From: Verrucomicrobiota bacterium
GTDB lineage: Bacteria; Verrucomicrobiota; Verrucomicrobiia; Palsa-1439
NCBI GenBank assembly: GCA_016871575.1
Contig: VHCW01000029.1
Location: 1-49,202, forward strand
Direction of reading: 5' to 3'
Length of the DNA stretch: 49,202 bases
Numbering within the stretch: the first letter of the stretch is position 1; every line of letters starts with the position of its first letter. A program made the translations under genes and the position numbers. Below are positions 15,894 through 25,678 of the stretch, piece by piece. Below the pieces are notes generated by a model, which was given only the letters and a program-made list of their open reading frames with translations, did no database searches and was not told the DNA's origin.

Positions 15894-16357
15894 TGCGGGG
15901 CATCTTCCTGCGCGCGTTTCTCATTGTGGCCGTTGCAACGGCGGTCGGCTTTGGTGTGAATGCCGTCTCACCACGCCGCATCCCCTGGCTGCGGCCGCCG
16001 CCCCTGACCGTGCCGGCGAGCGAGCAGATACCGATGGAAGAAGCGCGTCGGCTGTGGGAATCCGGCGACGCCATTTTCCTTGATGCGCGCCCCGTCAGCG
16101 CGTTTGGTGACGGACATGTTGCGGGCGCGTTAAGTCTGCCTCTTGAGGATTTCGAGGGCCGGTTCACCGCGGTCCGTCCCCGTCTTGCGCCGGAGCAGCC
16201 GCTGGTGCTGTATTGCGACGGCGAACATTGCGACGACAGTCTTCGATTGCTCCAGCGACTACGCTCGATGGGTTACACCAACGCACGGGTGCTGGTCAAC
16301 GGATGGACACTCTGGCGTCGCGCGGGACTGCCCACCAGCAAGGGGGACGCCAGGTGA
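15893..16357 (+). CDS. Membrane-anchored rhodanese-like protein
   Basis: 154 aa. An N-terminal signal anchor (residues about 5-23, 'FLRAFLIVAVATAVGFGVNA') holds a single rhodanese domain outside the cytoplasm. 'AIFLDARPVSAFGDGHVAGALSLPLEDF' (split over strands) is the rhodanese core. The active-site loop is 'LYCDGEHCDDS', so the catalytic Cys (first Cys of C-D-G-E-H-C) is kept, with a second Cys at the end of the loop, which is uncommon. Rhodaneses transfer sulfane sulfur. It starts at ATG 15893 over the upstream TGA and ends in a GTGA overlap with the MauE gene, so translation is coupled on both sides. Confidence 0.9.
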   Translation: MRGIFLRAFLIVAVATAVGFGVNAVSPRRIPWLRPPPLTVPASEQIPMEEARRLWESGDAIFLDARPVSAFGDGHVAGALSLPLEDFEGRFTAVRPRLAPEQPLVLYCDGEHCDDSLRLLQRLRSMGYTNARVLVNGWTLWRRAGLPTSKGDAR

Positions 16358-16785
16358 AACGCTACGGCTCCGTCCTGCTGCGCCTGTTGCTGGGCGGGGT
16401 GTTTGTTGTCGCGGGCGCGCTCAAGGTGCTCGACCCGTCGGCGTTCGCGACCGACGTGGCGCGGTACGGGTTGGTGCCCAACGCGCTGGTCAATCTCGTG
16501 GCGTTGGCGCTGCCGTGGATCGAGGTGTTGGCGGGCGCGTTGTTACTGGCCGGATGCTGGCGGCAGCCGGCGGCGCTGGTGATTGCCGTGTTGAATGTGA
16601 TATTCTTGGTCGCCATCTCGGTCGCGCTGGCGCGCGGGCTGGAGGTGTGCGGTTGCTTCGGCGCAGCCGTGGCGCGAAAGGCGAGCGCGTGGACGTTGGT
16701 CGAGGACGCCGTCCTGTTGGCGGCAGCACTCTGGTTGTGTCGAACGAAAGGAAACACCGATGAAACGAATCGTAGTGTCAACTGA
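16354..16785 (+). CDS. MauE/DoxX-type membrane protein
   Basis: 143 aa from GTG 16354 (GTGA overlap, AAGGGGGA site upstream). Four hydrophobic helices: 'LLRLLLGGVFVVAGALKVLD', 'LVNLVALALPWIEVLAGALLLAG', 'ALVIAVLNVIFLVAISVAL' and 'LVEDAVLLAAALWL'. The motif 'LEVCGCFGA' between helices 3 and 4 is the MauE signature C-G-C-F-G. MauE relates to DsbD/VKOR-like thiol handling during methylamine dehydrogenase maturation, but no mau genes are here. The standalone form beside DUF1573 and rhodanese is frequent in this phylum (from memory). Its 3' end overlaps the RidA gene by 26 nt. Confidence 0.88.
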   Translation: MKRYGSVLLRLLLGGVFVVAGALKVLDPSAFATDVARYGLVPNALVNLVALALPWIEVLAGALLLAGCWRQPAALVIAVLNVIFLVAISVALARGLEVCGCFGAAVARKASAWTLVEDAVLLAAALWLCRTKGNTDETNRSVN

Positions 16786-17131
16786 CGCGGCGCCGAAAGC
16801 CATCGGCCCGTATTCGCAAGCCATCTGGGCCGGCGACTTCCTGTTTTGTTCCGGGCAAATCGCACCGTCGGCGGGGGACACGGCGGCGCAGACCAAACAG
16901 GCGCTGGAACAAATTCGCGCCTTGCTGGCGTCGCAAGGATTGGACATGGATAGCGTGGTGAAAACCACGGTATTCCTTGCCGACATGAATGACTTCCCGC
17001 TGATGAATGATGTGTACGCCCAGTTCTTTCCCTTGGCGCCGCCCGCGCGTTCGACCGTCCAAGTGGGGCGGCTTCCGAAGGATGCGCGGGTCGAGATTGA
17101 CGTGGTGGCTGTTCGTTGGAACTGCGGATGA
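16760..17131 (+). CDS. RidA-family enamine/imine deaminase
   Basis: 123 aa, the full length of the family. Cytoplasmic trimeric enzyme that hydrolyses reactive enamines/imines from amino-acid metabolism to keto acids and ammonia. 'AIGPYSQAIWAGDFLFCSGQI' spans the family opening (read in two parts), 'VVKTTVFLADMNDFPLMNDVY' is typical, and 'PPARSTVQVGRLP' carries the catalytic Arg. 'RVEIDVVAV' closes the domain with the conserved Glu. It overlaps the MauE gene end and its stop overlaps ATG 17128. Confidence 0.95.
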   Translation: MKRIVVSTDAAPKAIGPYSQAIWAGDFLFCSGQIAPSAGDTAAQTKQALEQIRALLASQGLDMDSVVKTTVFLADMNDFPLMNDVYAQFFPLAPPARSTVQVGRLPKDARVEIDVVAVRWNCG

Positions 17132-17158
17132 CGAAACCGCTGGAGGCTGCCTTTGACC

Positions 17159-17188
17159 TTGCTGCGCTTGTGTCCGGTGTGGTAGCTT
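17159..17188 (+). promoter_or_regulatory. Internal promoter, TTGCTG-N18-TAGCTT
   Basis: The -10 ends 11 nt before ATG 17200. It supports 17200 as the lptD start over the in-frame ATG 17128. Confidence 0.5.
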
Positions 17189-17199
17189 GCGCCCGCTTT

Positions 17200-19353
17200 A
17201 TGACGGCCCTTCACAAATGTATTTGCATCGCGCTCGGCCTGTTGGCGTTGAGCGCGCACGGCGGCGCCCCGGAACAACCGGCGGCGACGATTGACGCGAA
17301 GAATTTGCGCGTCGAACGCGAGAAGCAGCTGGCCCATGGCGAGGGCGATGTGGTGCTGCGGTACAAGGACCTGACGTTGCGCGCCGACAAGGTGCGCTAC
17401 AACATCGCCACCGACGAGATTTGGGCCGAAGGCAACGTCCGCTTGAACCGCCAAAATCAGGAATGGGTTGTGCCCTCAGCGTACTACAACCTGAAGACGC
17501 GCGCGTTCAAGACCGATGTGGCGAGCGGCGTTTTCGACAGCCTCACCATGCGCGGCGAAAACATCCAGATGACCGGCTCGAACCGCTACAGCATCTCAAA
17601 AGCGACGCTCACGACCTGCGATTACGACCATCCACATTACCGTCTGGAAGCCGTCCGCGCCGACATTTGGCCGGGCGAACGCGTGGTGCTCTACAACGTG
17701 ACGCTGCGATTCGGCAACGTGCCGGTGTTTTGGTTCCCGATGATGGCGTGGTCGCTGAAGGACCGCGAAAGTCCATTTGAAGTGGCCGTGGGACAAGAGT
17801 CGCGCGCTGGTTTTTTCATTCTGACGGAGTATCGCGTTTCGCTCAACCGCCACCTGCAGGCCACCTTGCACGTGGACGGACGAACCAAGCGCGGCCCGGC
17901 CGTCGGCACTGACTTTGACTACGTCTATGGGAATGCGGTCGGGTCCGTGAAAGGCTATTACAGCCGCGACACATCGTCGCCGGACGAGATTGACAAGCTG
18001 TACGGCAAGACCATCCCTCGCAACCGCTATCGCTTTGACTGGCAACACAAACAGGAATTGCCCGACGATGTCTCGCTGACGGTCAATGCCAGCAAACAGA
18101 GCGACAGCGATTTCATGGACGACTTTTTCCAGAGCCGATACCACCGCGAAGGCGAGCCGGCCTCGGTGGCCGACGTGACCAAGCGTGGCGAGAACTACAC
18201 CTTGTCCCTGATGGCGCAGCCGCAGTTGAACCCGTTTTTCGCCGAGGTCGAGCGACTTCCCGAAGCCAGATGGTCGGTCAACCGCATGCGCGTCGCCAAC
18301 ACGCCATTGTTTTACGAAAGCGACACCAGCGCCGGCTACTACCACAACACGCACGGTCGCACCAATGACCCGGCCTTCGAAGGCCATTCGCCGCGCGTGG
18401 ACACATTCCACCAAATCGTGTTGCCACAACAATATTTTGGCTGGCTCTCCGTGGTTCCCCGCGCCGGCATCCGCGGCACGTGGTACATGCGCGATGCCAG
18501 CGGCGCTTCTTCCAGCAACGAAGTTCACCGCTTTCTGTACACTGCGGGAATCGAGAGCAGCTTCAAGTTCTGGCGCTCCTGGAACAATGTCGAAGACAAA
18601 CGTTACGACATTCACGGCCTGCGCCACATCGTCGAGCCTTTTGTCAACTACCAATGGGTCGGCTCGCCCAACGAACAGCCGAACGACCTCCTGCAATTCG
18701 ACACGTACCGCTATACAACCCTGTGGGACAGCCGGCCGTTGCTGGTCACGCGCTATCATGCACTGGACTTCCCCGCCAACACGGCGATTGACGCCTTGGG
18801 GCGGCAGAACCTGGCCCGGTTTGGCGTGCGCCAGAAACTCCAGACGCAGCGCGACAACCTGCCGTGGGACCTTGCCACGCTGGAGACATGGACCGAGTAC
18901 AGTTTCGAGGATACCGCGATGCACCGGGATTTCACTGATTGGTTTACCACATTGCGGCTTAATCCGTTTTATTGGTGCTCGTTTGACATTGGCACTCGAT
19001 TTGACTGCCAGGAACAAAAGCTTGCCGAACTCAATACTGATGCACTTGTGTTCGACCGCGACCGCTGGAGCATCAACCTCGGCAACCGCTATCTGGATGG
19101 CGACTGCAACCTTGCCGGAGGACGAGCCTCCTACCGGTTGAGCCGGCATTGGCTGGCGACGTTGGAGCAATGGTTCGACATGCAGGACGGCACCTGGCTC
19201 TACCAAGAGTACAAACTCCAGCAGGAAACACACGATTGGCTGATCAACTACGGGTTCCGCCGCACCGGACAGCGCGTGCGCGAGGACGAGAATACCTTTT
19301 TCGTTTCCGTCAGCTTGAAAGCATACCCCGCCATCCGCATTGGGAAACATTGA
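17200..19353 (+). CDS. lptD: LPS-assembly protein LptD-like outer-membrane protein
   Basis: 717 aa. The signal peptide covers about residues 1-22 ('ALHKCICIALGLLALSAHGG'). Residues about 30-110 form an OstA/LptA-type beta-jellyroll ('IDAKNLRVER', 'AHGEGDVVLRYKDLTLRADKVRYN', 'IWAEGNVRL' in sequence). The remainder, about 130-717, alternates short amphipathic strands with aromatic girdles ('RFDWQHKQELPDDVSLTVNA' region, 'WSINLGNRYLDGD'), as in a 26-strand LptD barrel. LptD inserts LPS into the outer leaflet with LptE, which is not visible here. It ends in 'VSLKAYPAIRIGKH' rather than the classical aromatic C-terminal residue. The start at 17200 is chosen for the signal peptide and promoter; ATG 17128 (ATGA overlap with the upstream stop) is an alternative. 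Confidence 0.88.
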   Translation: MTALHKCICIALGLLALSAHGGAPEQPAATIDAKNLRVEREKQLAHGEGDVVLRYKDLTLRADKVRYNIATDEIWAEGNVRLNRQNQEWVVPSAYYNLKTRAFKTDVASGVFDSLTMRGENIQMTGSNRYSISKATLTTCDYDHPHYRLEAVRADIWPGERVVLYNVTLRFGNVPVFWFPMMAWSLKDRESPFEVAVGQESRAGFFILTEYRVSLNRHLQATLHVDGRTKRGPAVGTDFDYVYGNAVGSVKGYYSRDTSSPDEIDKLYGKTIPRNRYRFDWQHKQELPDDVSLTVNASKQSDSDFMDDFFQSRYHREGEPASVADVTKRGENYTLSLMAQPQLNPFFAEVERLPEARWSVNRMRVANTPLFYESDTSAGYYHNTHGRTNDPAFEGHSPRVDTFHQIVLPQQYFGWLSVVPRAGIRGTWYMRDASGASSSNEVHRFLYTAGIESSFKFWRSWNNVEDKRYDIHGLRHIVEPFVNYQWVGSPNEQPNDLLQFDTYRYTTLWDSRPLLVTRYHALDFPANTAIDALGRQNLARFGVRQKLQTQRDNLPWDLATLETWTEYSFEDTAMHRDFTDWFTTLRLNPFYWCSFDIGTRFDCQEQKLAELNTDALVFDRDRWSINLGNRYLDGDCNLAGGRASYRLSRHWLATLEQWFDMQDGTWLYQEYKLQQETHDWLINYGFRRTGQRVREDENTFFVSVSLKAYPAIRIGKH

Positions 19354-19356
19354 TTC

Positions 19357-20652
19357 ATGAGCACACGCATCTGCATCATCGGCACCGGTTACGTCGGCCT
19401 TGTCACCGGCGCCTGCTTCGCTGAAGTTGGCCATCAGGTTGTTTGTGTGGACAACGACCTCCCCAAGGTCGCCCTGCTGAGGAGCGGCGGGATTCCCATC
19501 TACGAACCAAGCTTGGAGGAGATGGTGCAGCGCAACACGGCCGCCGGCCGACTTCGCTTCAGCGGCGACATTGCCGAGGGCGTTCGCGCTTCCGAGGTCA
19601 TTTTTATCGCGGTGCCGACACCGCCGCGCGCGGACGGCTCCGTGGACATGAGTTACGTCGAGAGAGTTGCCCGAGAGATCGCCGGCGCGATCACCGAGCA
19701 CAAGATCGTCGTGGACAAATCCACCGTGCCTGTCAAAACCGGCGAGCGCGTTGCCGGGACGATTCGCCGGTACAACAAGGGCAAGATCGAGGTGGATGTC
19801 GTCAGCAATCCCGAATTTCTCCGCGAAGGTTGCGCGGTGCAAGACCTCATGCACCCCGACCGAATCGTGGTCGGCGTCGCCAGCGAACGACCCGTCGCCA
19901 CGATGAAGGCGATTTACGAGCCGTTCAAGGCGCCGATCATCGTGACCGACATCAATTCCGCCGAGATGATCAAGCACGCCTGCAACTCGTTCCTTGCGCT
20001 GAAGATTTCCTACGCCAACGCACTGGCCGCGATTTGCGAGGCGAGCGGCGCAAATGTCGAGGACGTTGTCCACGGCATGGGACTGGACAAGCGCATCGGG
20101 CGCGCGTTTCTCAACGCGGGTCTCGGCTATGGCGGCTCCTGTTTCCCCAAGGACATCAGCGCGTTCATTCAAATCGCGCACGAGCTTGGTTGCGAATTCG
20201 ACCTCCTGAAAGAAGTCCAACGCATCAATGCCTCGCAAATCGAGCGGTTCCTCAAGAAGATCCACGACACCGTCTGGATCGTCAAAGACAAGACGATTGC
20301 CGTTCTCGGCCTCGCCTTCAAACCGAACACCGACGATATGCGTTCTGCGCCGTCGTTGGACATCATTCGCGCGCTCCAAAAGGAAGGCGCGCGCATCAGG
20401 GCGTACGACCCCAAGAGCATGGAGAAGGCAAAAGAACACCTGACCGGTGTGGAGTATTGCGCCGACCCGTACGCGGCTGCCAAGGATGCCGATGCGTTGG
20501 TGCTTTGCACGGAGTGGGACGAATTCCGCCAGCTTGACCTTGCGAAACTGCGTTCGATCATGGCGCAACCGATTATCCTCGATGGCCGCAATCTCTTTGA
20601 CCCGGCCAAGATGAAGCAACTCGGGTTCACCTACAAGAGCGTGGGGCGCTAA
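19357..20652 (+). CDS. ugd: UDP-glucose 6-dehydrogenase
   Basis: 431 aa. Oxidises UDP-glucose to UDP-glucuronate with two NAD. 'ICIIGTGYVGLVTGACFAE' (nucleotide-binding loop, residues about 5-23), 'VPTPPRADGSVDMSYV', 'STVPVKTGE', 'NPEFLREGCAVQD', then the catalytic Cys 262 in 'GYGGSCFPKD', and a C-terminal UDP-binding domain with 'LGLAFKPNTDDMR'. All key residues are present and the length is normal. It follows lptD by 3 nt and precedes a PIG-L deacetylase by 6 nt, in an operon for envelope polysaccharide or LPS sugars (inference). Confidence 0.97.
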   Translation: MSTRICIIGTGYVGLVTGACFAEVGHQVVCVDNDLPKVALLRSGGIPIYEPSLEEMVQRNTAAGRLRFSGDIAEGVRASEVIFIAVPTPPRADGSVDMSYVERVAREIAGAITEHKIVVDKSTVPVKTGERVAGTIRRYNKGKIEVDVVSNPEFLREGCAVQDLMHPDRIVVGVASERPVATMKAIYEPFKAPIIVTDINSAEMIKHACNSFLALKISYANALAAICEASGANVEDVVHGMGLDKRIGRAFLNAGLGYGGSCFPKDISAFIQIAHELGCEFDLLKEVQRINASQIERFLKKIHDTVWIVKDKTIAVLGLAFKPNTDDMRSAPSLDIIRALQKEGARIRAYDPKSMEKAKEHLTGVEYCADPYAAAKDADALVLCTEWDEFRQLDLAKLRSIMAQPIILDGRNLFDPAKMKQLGFTYKSVGR

Positions 20653-20658
20653 CTCCCC

Positions 20659-22075
20659 ATGTTCTCGCGCCGGCTATCGCTGCTTTGCTTGTTTCTGTGC
20701 GTCACCGGCGCAAGCGCGCTACCACTCCTGCCGTTGCCGACCGCCGAGGACCGGATTCTCATCATCGCGCCGCATCCCGATGACGAAGTTCTCGCCTGCG
20801 GCGGCCTCATTCAGCAAGCCGTTGCAGTAGGCGCCGATGTGCGCGTGATCTACCTTACCAACGGTGACCACAATCAAATCGCCTTCAAGCTTTTCAGCGG
20901 ATCTCTCTTCCTGACCGGCGCCGGGTACCGTCGTTTTGGGGAACGCCGCACTGCCGAGGCCGTTGCCGCCACCGCCGAGCTTGGCTTGAAACGCGAACAA
21001 CTCACCTTTCTCGGCTACCCAGATTGGGGTCTTCAAAACCTATGGCGCGACTTCTGGAATGACACGCGCGCATTTCGCAGCGACGCGACCCGCACCAACG
21101 CCGTTCCGTACAAGGACGCCTACGCTTTTCAACATCCGTACCGACCCGAATCGGTGCTGGCCAACCTCAAAGCCCTGCTCGCCGAATTTCGCCCCACCAA
21201 AGTCTTCGCCCCGCATCCCGCCGAGGGCAACGCCGACCATCGCGCCGGAGCCAACTTCGTGCGGCTGGCCCTCCTCGAACTTCAACACACAGGTCTCCGT
21301 CCATCACTGTTGCACTATGTCATCCACTTTGGCGATTGGCCCAAACCCTACCACTATCATCCCCATGTTTCCCTCACGCCGCCGGTTCGCCTTCGGGACG
21401 ACGGCGAATGGTTCAGTCTCCCTCTCACGCGCCGGCAAACCGAAACGAAACACAAGGCCATCCTCCACAACGGCACGCAACTCACCACGCGCCACTTTTA
21501 TCTCGTCGCCTTTGCCCGCGCCAACGAGTTGTTTGTCAGCCTGCCCCGCGAAAGCGTCGCCAGCCTCCCGGTCGATGTTGTCCCCGACTGGCGTCGGGCC
21601 GTCCGCAACCGCGCCATCTCACTGGACGAAACAGCACCCAGTCCCAAGCTCAGCGGCCGCCGCGACGAAAACGAGCTTTCATCCATCTGCCTGAAAGAAA
21701 CCCGCTTTCTCCGGCAAGGCGATCATCTCATCGCCGCCATTGATTTTCACAATCGCCTCGGCCCGCGCACCAACGTCCATCTCTTCCTGTACGGCTACCA
21801 GGAGAACACCGACTTCGCGAAGCTCCCCAAGATCCGCATCAACGTCAATCCACTCGGCACACTCCACGTGTACGACGACGACCGCCGACGCATCACCGAC
21901 CACGGCGTCACCAAGACCGCGGTCATTGCCGACAAACTGATTTTGCGCGTGCCCCTGCGACTGCTCGGCGGAGAGAATCTCGACCATATTTTCACCGCAG
22001 CGCGAGCCAATCTCCGTCAAATCACCCCCAACGACACCGGATGGCAACTCTACCAACTCCAGACAGGAGCCCCCC

Positions 22076-22083
<8 letters not shown>
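20659..22083 (+). CDS. Exported PIG-L/LmbE-family deacetylase
   Basis: 474 aa, larger than the typical 230-aa domain. Signal peptide about 1-20. Residues about 30-215 are the PIG-L domain: 'IIAPHPDDEVLACGG' with the zinc-binding H-P-D-D motif, 'IYLTNGD', and 'VFAPHPAEGNADHRA', giving the later H-x-x-H zinc ligand. The C-terminal part (about 240-474) is beta-rich and unrecognised. Family members remove N-acetyl groups from GlcNAc-type substrates, mostly in the cytoplasm; an exported version between ugd and an epimerase suggests processing of a surface glycan (inference). The end overlaps the epimerase start by 8 nt. Confidence 0.92.
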
Positions 22084-23014
<931 letters not shown>

Positions 23015-23023
23015 TCTACCCAC

Positions 23024-25654
23024 ATGAGCAACGTCGAGATTCCAAAGGCTTACGAGCCGAAACAAGTTGAGGACAAGTGGTACGCCGAGTGGCTGGCCAA
23101 AGGCTGTTTCACCGCCAACCCGGCGTCCGCAAAGCCCCCCTACTCCATCGTGATTCCGCCGCCGAACGTTACCGGCGTCCTCACCATGGGCCACGTGCTC
23201 AACAACACGCTCCAGGACATTCTCGCCCGCCGCAAACGGATGCAGGGCTACGAAGTCCTCTGGCTCCCCGGCACCGACCACGCCGGTATCGCCACACAGA
23301 CCGTCGTCGAGAAGACGCTCCGCAAACAGAAGGTCATCAAACACCGCGACGACCTCGGCCGTGAGAAGTTCTTGGAGAAAGTGTGGGAGTGGAAAGACAA
23401 ACATGGCGGCATCATCATCCAGCAGCTCAAGAAGCTCGGTTGCTCGTGCGACTGGTCGCGCGAACGGTTCACGATGGATGAAGGCTATTCGCAGGCCGTG
23501 CTCCGCGTCTTCGTTGACCTCTACAAGAAGGGCTTGATCTACCGCGGCAAACGGATGGTCAACTGGTGTCCCGTCAGCCGCACCGCGCTCTCCGACGAGG
23601 AAGTCATCATGAAAGAGGTCGAGGGACACCTCTGGCACATCAAATATCCACTTGTAGGCCGCGTGACCTCACGCGGCGATTCGGCAGACGCCGCGTCGGG
23701 TGACGCGGCCTACATCGTCGTTGCGACAACGCGCCCCGAAACCATGCTCGGCGACGAAGCCGTCGCTGTGAACCCAGAGGACCCGCGCTACCAACATCTC
23801 ATCGGCAAGAAACTCTTACTGCCGTTGAAGGACAAACAGATTCCGATCATCGCCGATGCTGCCGTTGACCCGAAGTTCGGCACCGGCTGCGTCAAGGTCA
23901 CGCCCGCGCACGATGTCGCCGATTACGAGATAGCCTTGCGACACAAGTTACCGTTCACTGTCGTCATCGGTCCCGACGGCACGATGACCGAGGAAGCCGG
24001 CGAGATGTTCGAGGGCCTCGACCGGATGGAAGCACGCGAGGCTGTCGTGAAGGAGTTGCAGGAGGACGGACTGCTGCTCAAAGTCGAGCCGTATCATCAC
24101 AACGTCGGCTATAGCGAGCGTGCCGACGTGCCCATCGAGCCGTACCTCAGCGAGCAGTGGTTCTTGAAATATCCGCAGGTCCCCCGCTCCATCGCCGCTG
24201 TCGAGACCGGCGAGATTACGTTTTTCCCTGAGCGCTGGGCCAAAACCTACAACCACTGGATGACCGGCATCAAAGACTGGTGCATCAGCCGCCAACTCTG
24301 GTGGGGCCACCGCATCCCCGTTTGGTATCGAAAAGATGTAGGCCGCGTGACCTCACGCGGCGCCGCGTCAGGTGACGCGGCCTACAACGATATCCACGTC
24401 GGTATCGAACCGCCCCCCGATCCTGAAAACTGGACGCAGGACTCTGACGTGCTCGACACGTGGTTTAGTTCGTGGCTTTGGCCGTTCGCCACGATGGACG
24501 ACGCCACGCGCAAGAAGTTCTATCCGACCACCGACCTCGTCACCGGCCCCGACATCATTTTCTTCTGGGTCGCCCGCATGATCATGGCCGGGTACGAGTT
24601 CCAAGGTCAGAAACCGTTCTCAAACGTTTATTACACTGGCATCATCCGCGACGCCATCGGGCGGAAGATGTCGAAGTCGCTCGGCAACTCGCCCGACCCG
24701 CTCGACCTCATCGCCAAGTATGGCGCCGATGGTCTTCGTTTCGGCCTGATGCTCATTGCGCCGCAGGGCCAGGATATTTTGTTCGACGAGAAACGCTGCG
24801 AAGTCGGCCGCAACTTCATGAACAAGCTCTGGAACGCCGCGCGGTTCATCCAGATGCAGCGCGCCGCGAATCCGCCCTCGCGTCCGCTTAATGCCCACGA
24901 CAATCGCGTGCTCTGGGAACTTAACGAAGCGATCACGAAGATCAGCTACGCGCTAGAGACCTACCGGTTTAGCGAGGCAGCCAAGGAACTCTACGATTTC
25001 GTCTGGGGTGACTTCTGCGACTGGTACATAGAAGCCAGTAAAGTCTCCGCGAACATCGCCGTGCTCGACGACATCTTGAACACCATCTTGCGCTTGCTCC
25101 ATCCGTTCGCGCCGTTCATCACGGAGGAACTCTGGAACGGCGAAGGTAGCATCCAGTTCGCTCCGTGGCCACGGGTCAAAGCAACAAATATCAGTCTCGT
25201 TGTCGAAACCCAAGCGCTTTACGCCGCCGTCACCGCGGGACGCCAGCTCCGCAGCGACAACGGCGTTGACCCGAAGAAGAAAATCCAGTTCGTCATCAAG
25301 CCCGGCAAATACGCCGAGTTTTTCCGCAGCGAGACGCCCTTCCTCGCCGGCATCCTCAACGCCGAGTCGGTCGCGATTGACGAGCAGTACACGCCGACCG
25401 GCCTGACGCCGAGCCTTGTCACCACGGATGCGACCATCTTTCTTGTCGGCGCCGTTGACCCTGCAGCCGAGCGCCAGAAGTTGACCAAGCAACTCGCCGA
25501 CATCGAGAAACAGATTGCAGGAACGGAAGCGAAACTGGCGAACGAGAATTTCGTCCAGCGCGCCGCCCCCATCGCCGTGCAGCGGGAGCGCGAGAAGCTG
25601 GCGACGTTGCGCGAGCAGCGCGACAAGGTGACGGTATTATTGCGCGCGCTATAG
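23024..25654 (+). CDS. valS: Valyl-tRNA synthetase carrying two in-frame palindromic-repeat insertions
   Basis: 876 aa. Class I synthetase: 'PPPNVTGVLTMGHVLN' holds the HIGH-type motif (about residues 54-58) and 'GRKMSKSLGN' the KMSKS loop (about 548-552). The CP1 editing domain starts at 'VVATTRPETMLGDEAVAVNP', and a C-terminal coiled coil ('ERQKLTKQLADIEKQIAGTEAKL', two segments) ends the protein, so it is complete. Two segments do not belong to the family: residues 211-230 (V-G-R-V-T-S-R-G ... A-S-G-D-A-A-Y) just before the editing domain, and residues 439-454 with the same ends, just after 'GHRIPVWYRKD'. Each is the translation of a GTAG-footed palindrome (60 and 48 bp, both multiples of three). 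The stop codon TAG forms the edge of another repeat. Last gene of the rightward operon. Confidence 0.96.
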   Translation: MSNVEIPKAYEPKQVEDKWYAEWLAKGCFTANPASAKPPYSIVIPPPNVTGVLTMGHVLNNTLQDILARRKRMQGYEVLWLPGTDHAGIATQTVVEKTLRKQKVIKHRDDLGREKFLEKVWEWKDKHGGIIIQQLKKLGCSCDWSRERFTMDEGYSQAVLRVFVDLYKKGLIYRGKRMVNWCPVSRTALSDEEVIMKEVEGHLWHIKYPLVGRVTSRGDSADAASGDAAYIVVATTRPETMLGDEAVAVNPEDPRYQHLIGKKLLLPLKDKQIPIIADAAVDPKFGTGCVKVTPAHDVADYEIALRHKLPFTVVIGPDGTMTEEAGEMFEGLDRMEAREAVVKELQEDGLLLKVEPYHHNVGYSERADVPIEPYLSEQWFLKYPQVPRSIAAVETGEITFFPERWAKTYNHWMTGIKDWCISRQLWWGHRIPVWYRKDVGRVTSRGAASGDAAYNDIHVGIEPPPDPENWTQDSDVLDTWFSSWLWPFATMDDATRKKFYPTTDLVTGPDIIFFWVARMIMAGYEFQGQKPFSNVYYTGIIRDAIGRKMSKSLGNSPDPLDLIAKYGADGLRFGLMLIAPQGQDILFDEKRCEVGRNFMNKLWNAARFIQMQRAANPPSRPLNAHDNRVLWELNEAITKISYALETYRFSEAAKELYDFVWGDFCDWYIEASKVSANIAVLDDILNTILRLLHPFAPFITEELWNGEGSIQFAPWPRVKATNISLVVETQALYAAVTAGRQLRSDNGVDPKKKIQFVIKPGKYAEFFRSETPFLAGILNAESVAIDEQYTPTGLTPSLVTTDATIFLVGAVDPAAERQKLTKQLADIEKQIAGTEAKLANENFVQRAAPIAVQREREKLATLREQRDKVTVLLRAL
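23653..23714. repeat. REPIN-like palindrome, family B, inside valS (copy 1)
   Basis: Left unit: tGTAG then hairpin GCCGCGTGA-CC-TCACGCGGC. About 10-nt spacer. Right unit is its inverted relative, hairpin GCCGCGTC-gggt-GACGCGGC, then CTACa. The two 26-nt arms also pair with each other with three mismatches. GTAG to CTAC (23654-23713) is 60 bp and encodes residues 211-230 of ValRS. Confidence 0.93.
24337..24386. repeat. REPIN-like palindrome, family B, inside valS (copy 2)
   Basis: TGTAG-GCCGCGTGA-CC-TCACGCGGC directly joined to its inverse, GCCGCGTCA-GG-TGACGCGGC-CTACA. The 25-nt arms pair with two mismatches, both at the centre of each sub-hairpin. GTAG to CTAC (24338-24385) is 48 bp and encodes residues 439-454 of ValRS. 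Confidence 0.93.
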
Positions 25655-25678
25655 GGGCGACGCCTGCGTTGCCCCTAC
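25651..25678. repeat. GTAG-type palindrome, family C, between convergent genes
   Basis: (A)TAGGGGCGACGC, loop CT, GCGTTGCCCCTA(C): a 12-bp stem with one G-T pair. Its left TAG (25652-25654) is the valS stop and its right CTA (25675-25677) is the TAG stop of the opposing gene. The left foot is ATAG instead of GTAG. Confidence 0.85.

Noticed and set aside
17596-20619. A 1007-codon open frame on the minus strand opposite lptD and ugd
   Set aside because: Both genes on the plus strand have clear family motifs throughout; the antisense frame is low-complexity (His/Val/Arg/Gly-rich) and is explained by high GC at codon position 3.
23653-24386. Frameshift or assembly error in valS
   Set aside because: Both inserted segments are multiples of three, the frame is continuous and all ValRS motifs are present on both sides.
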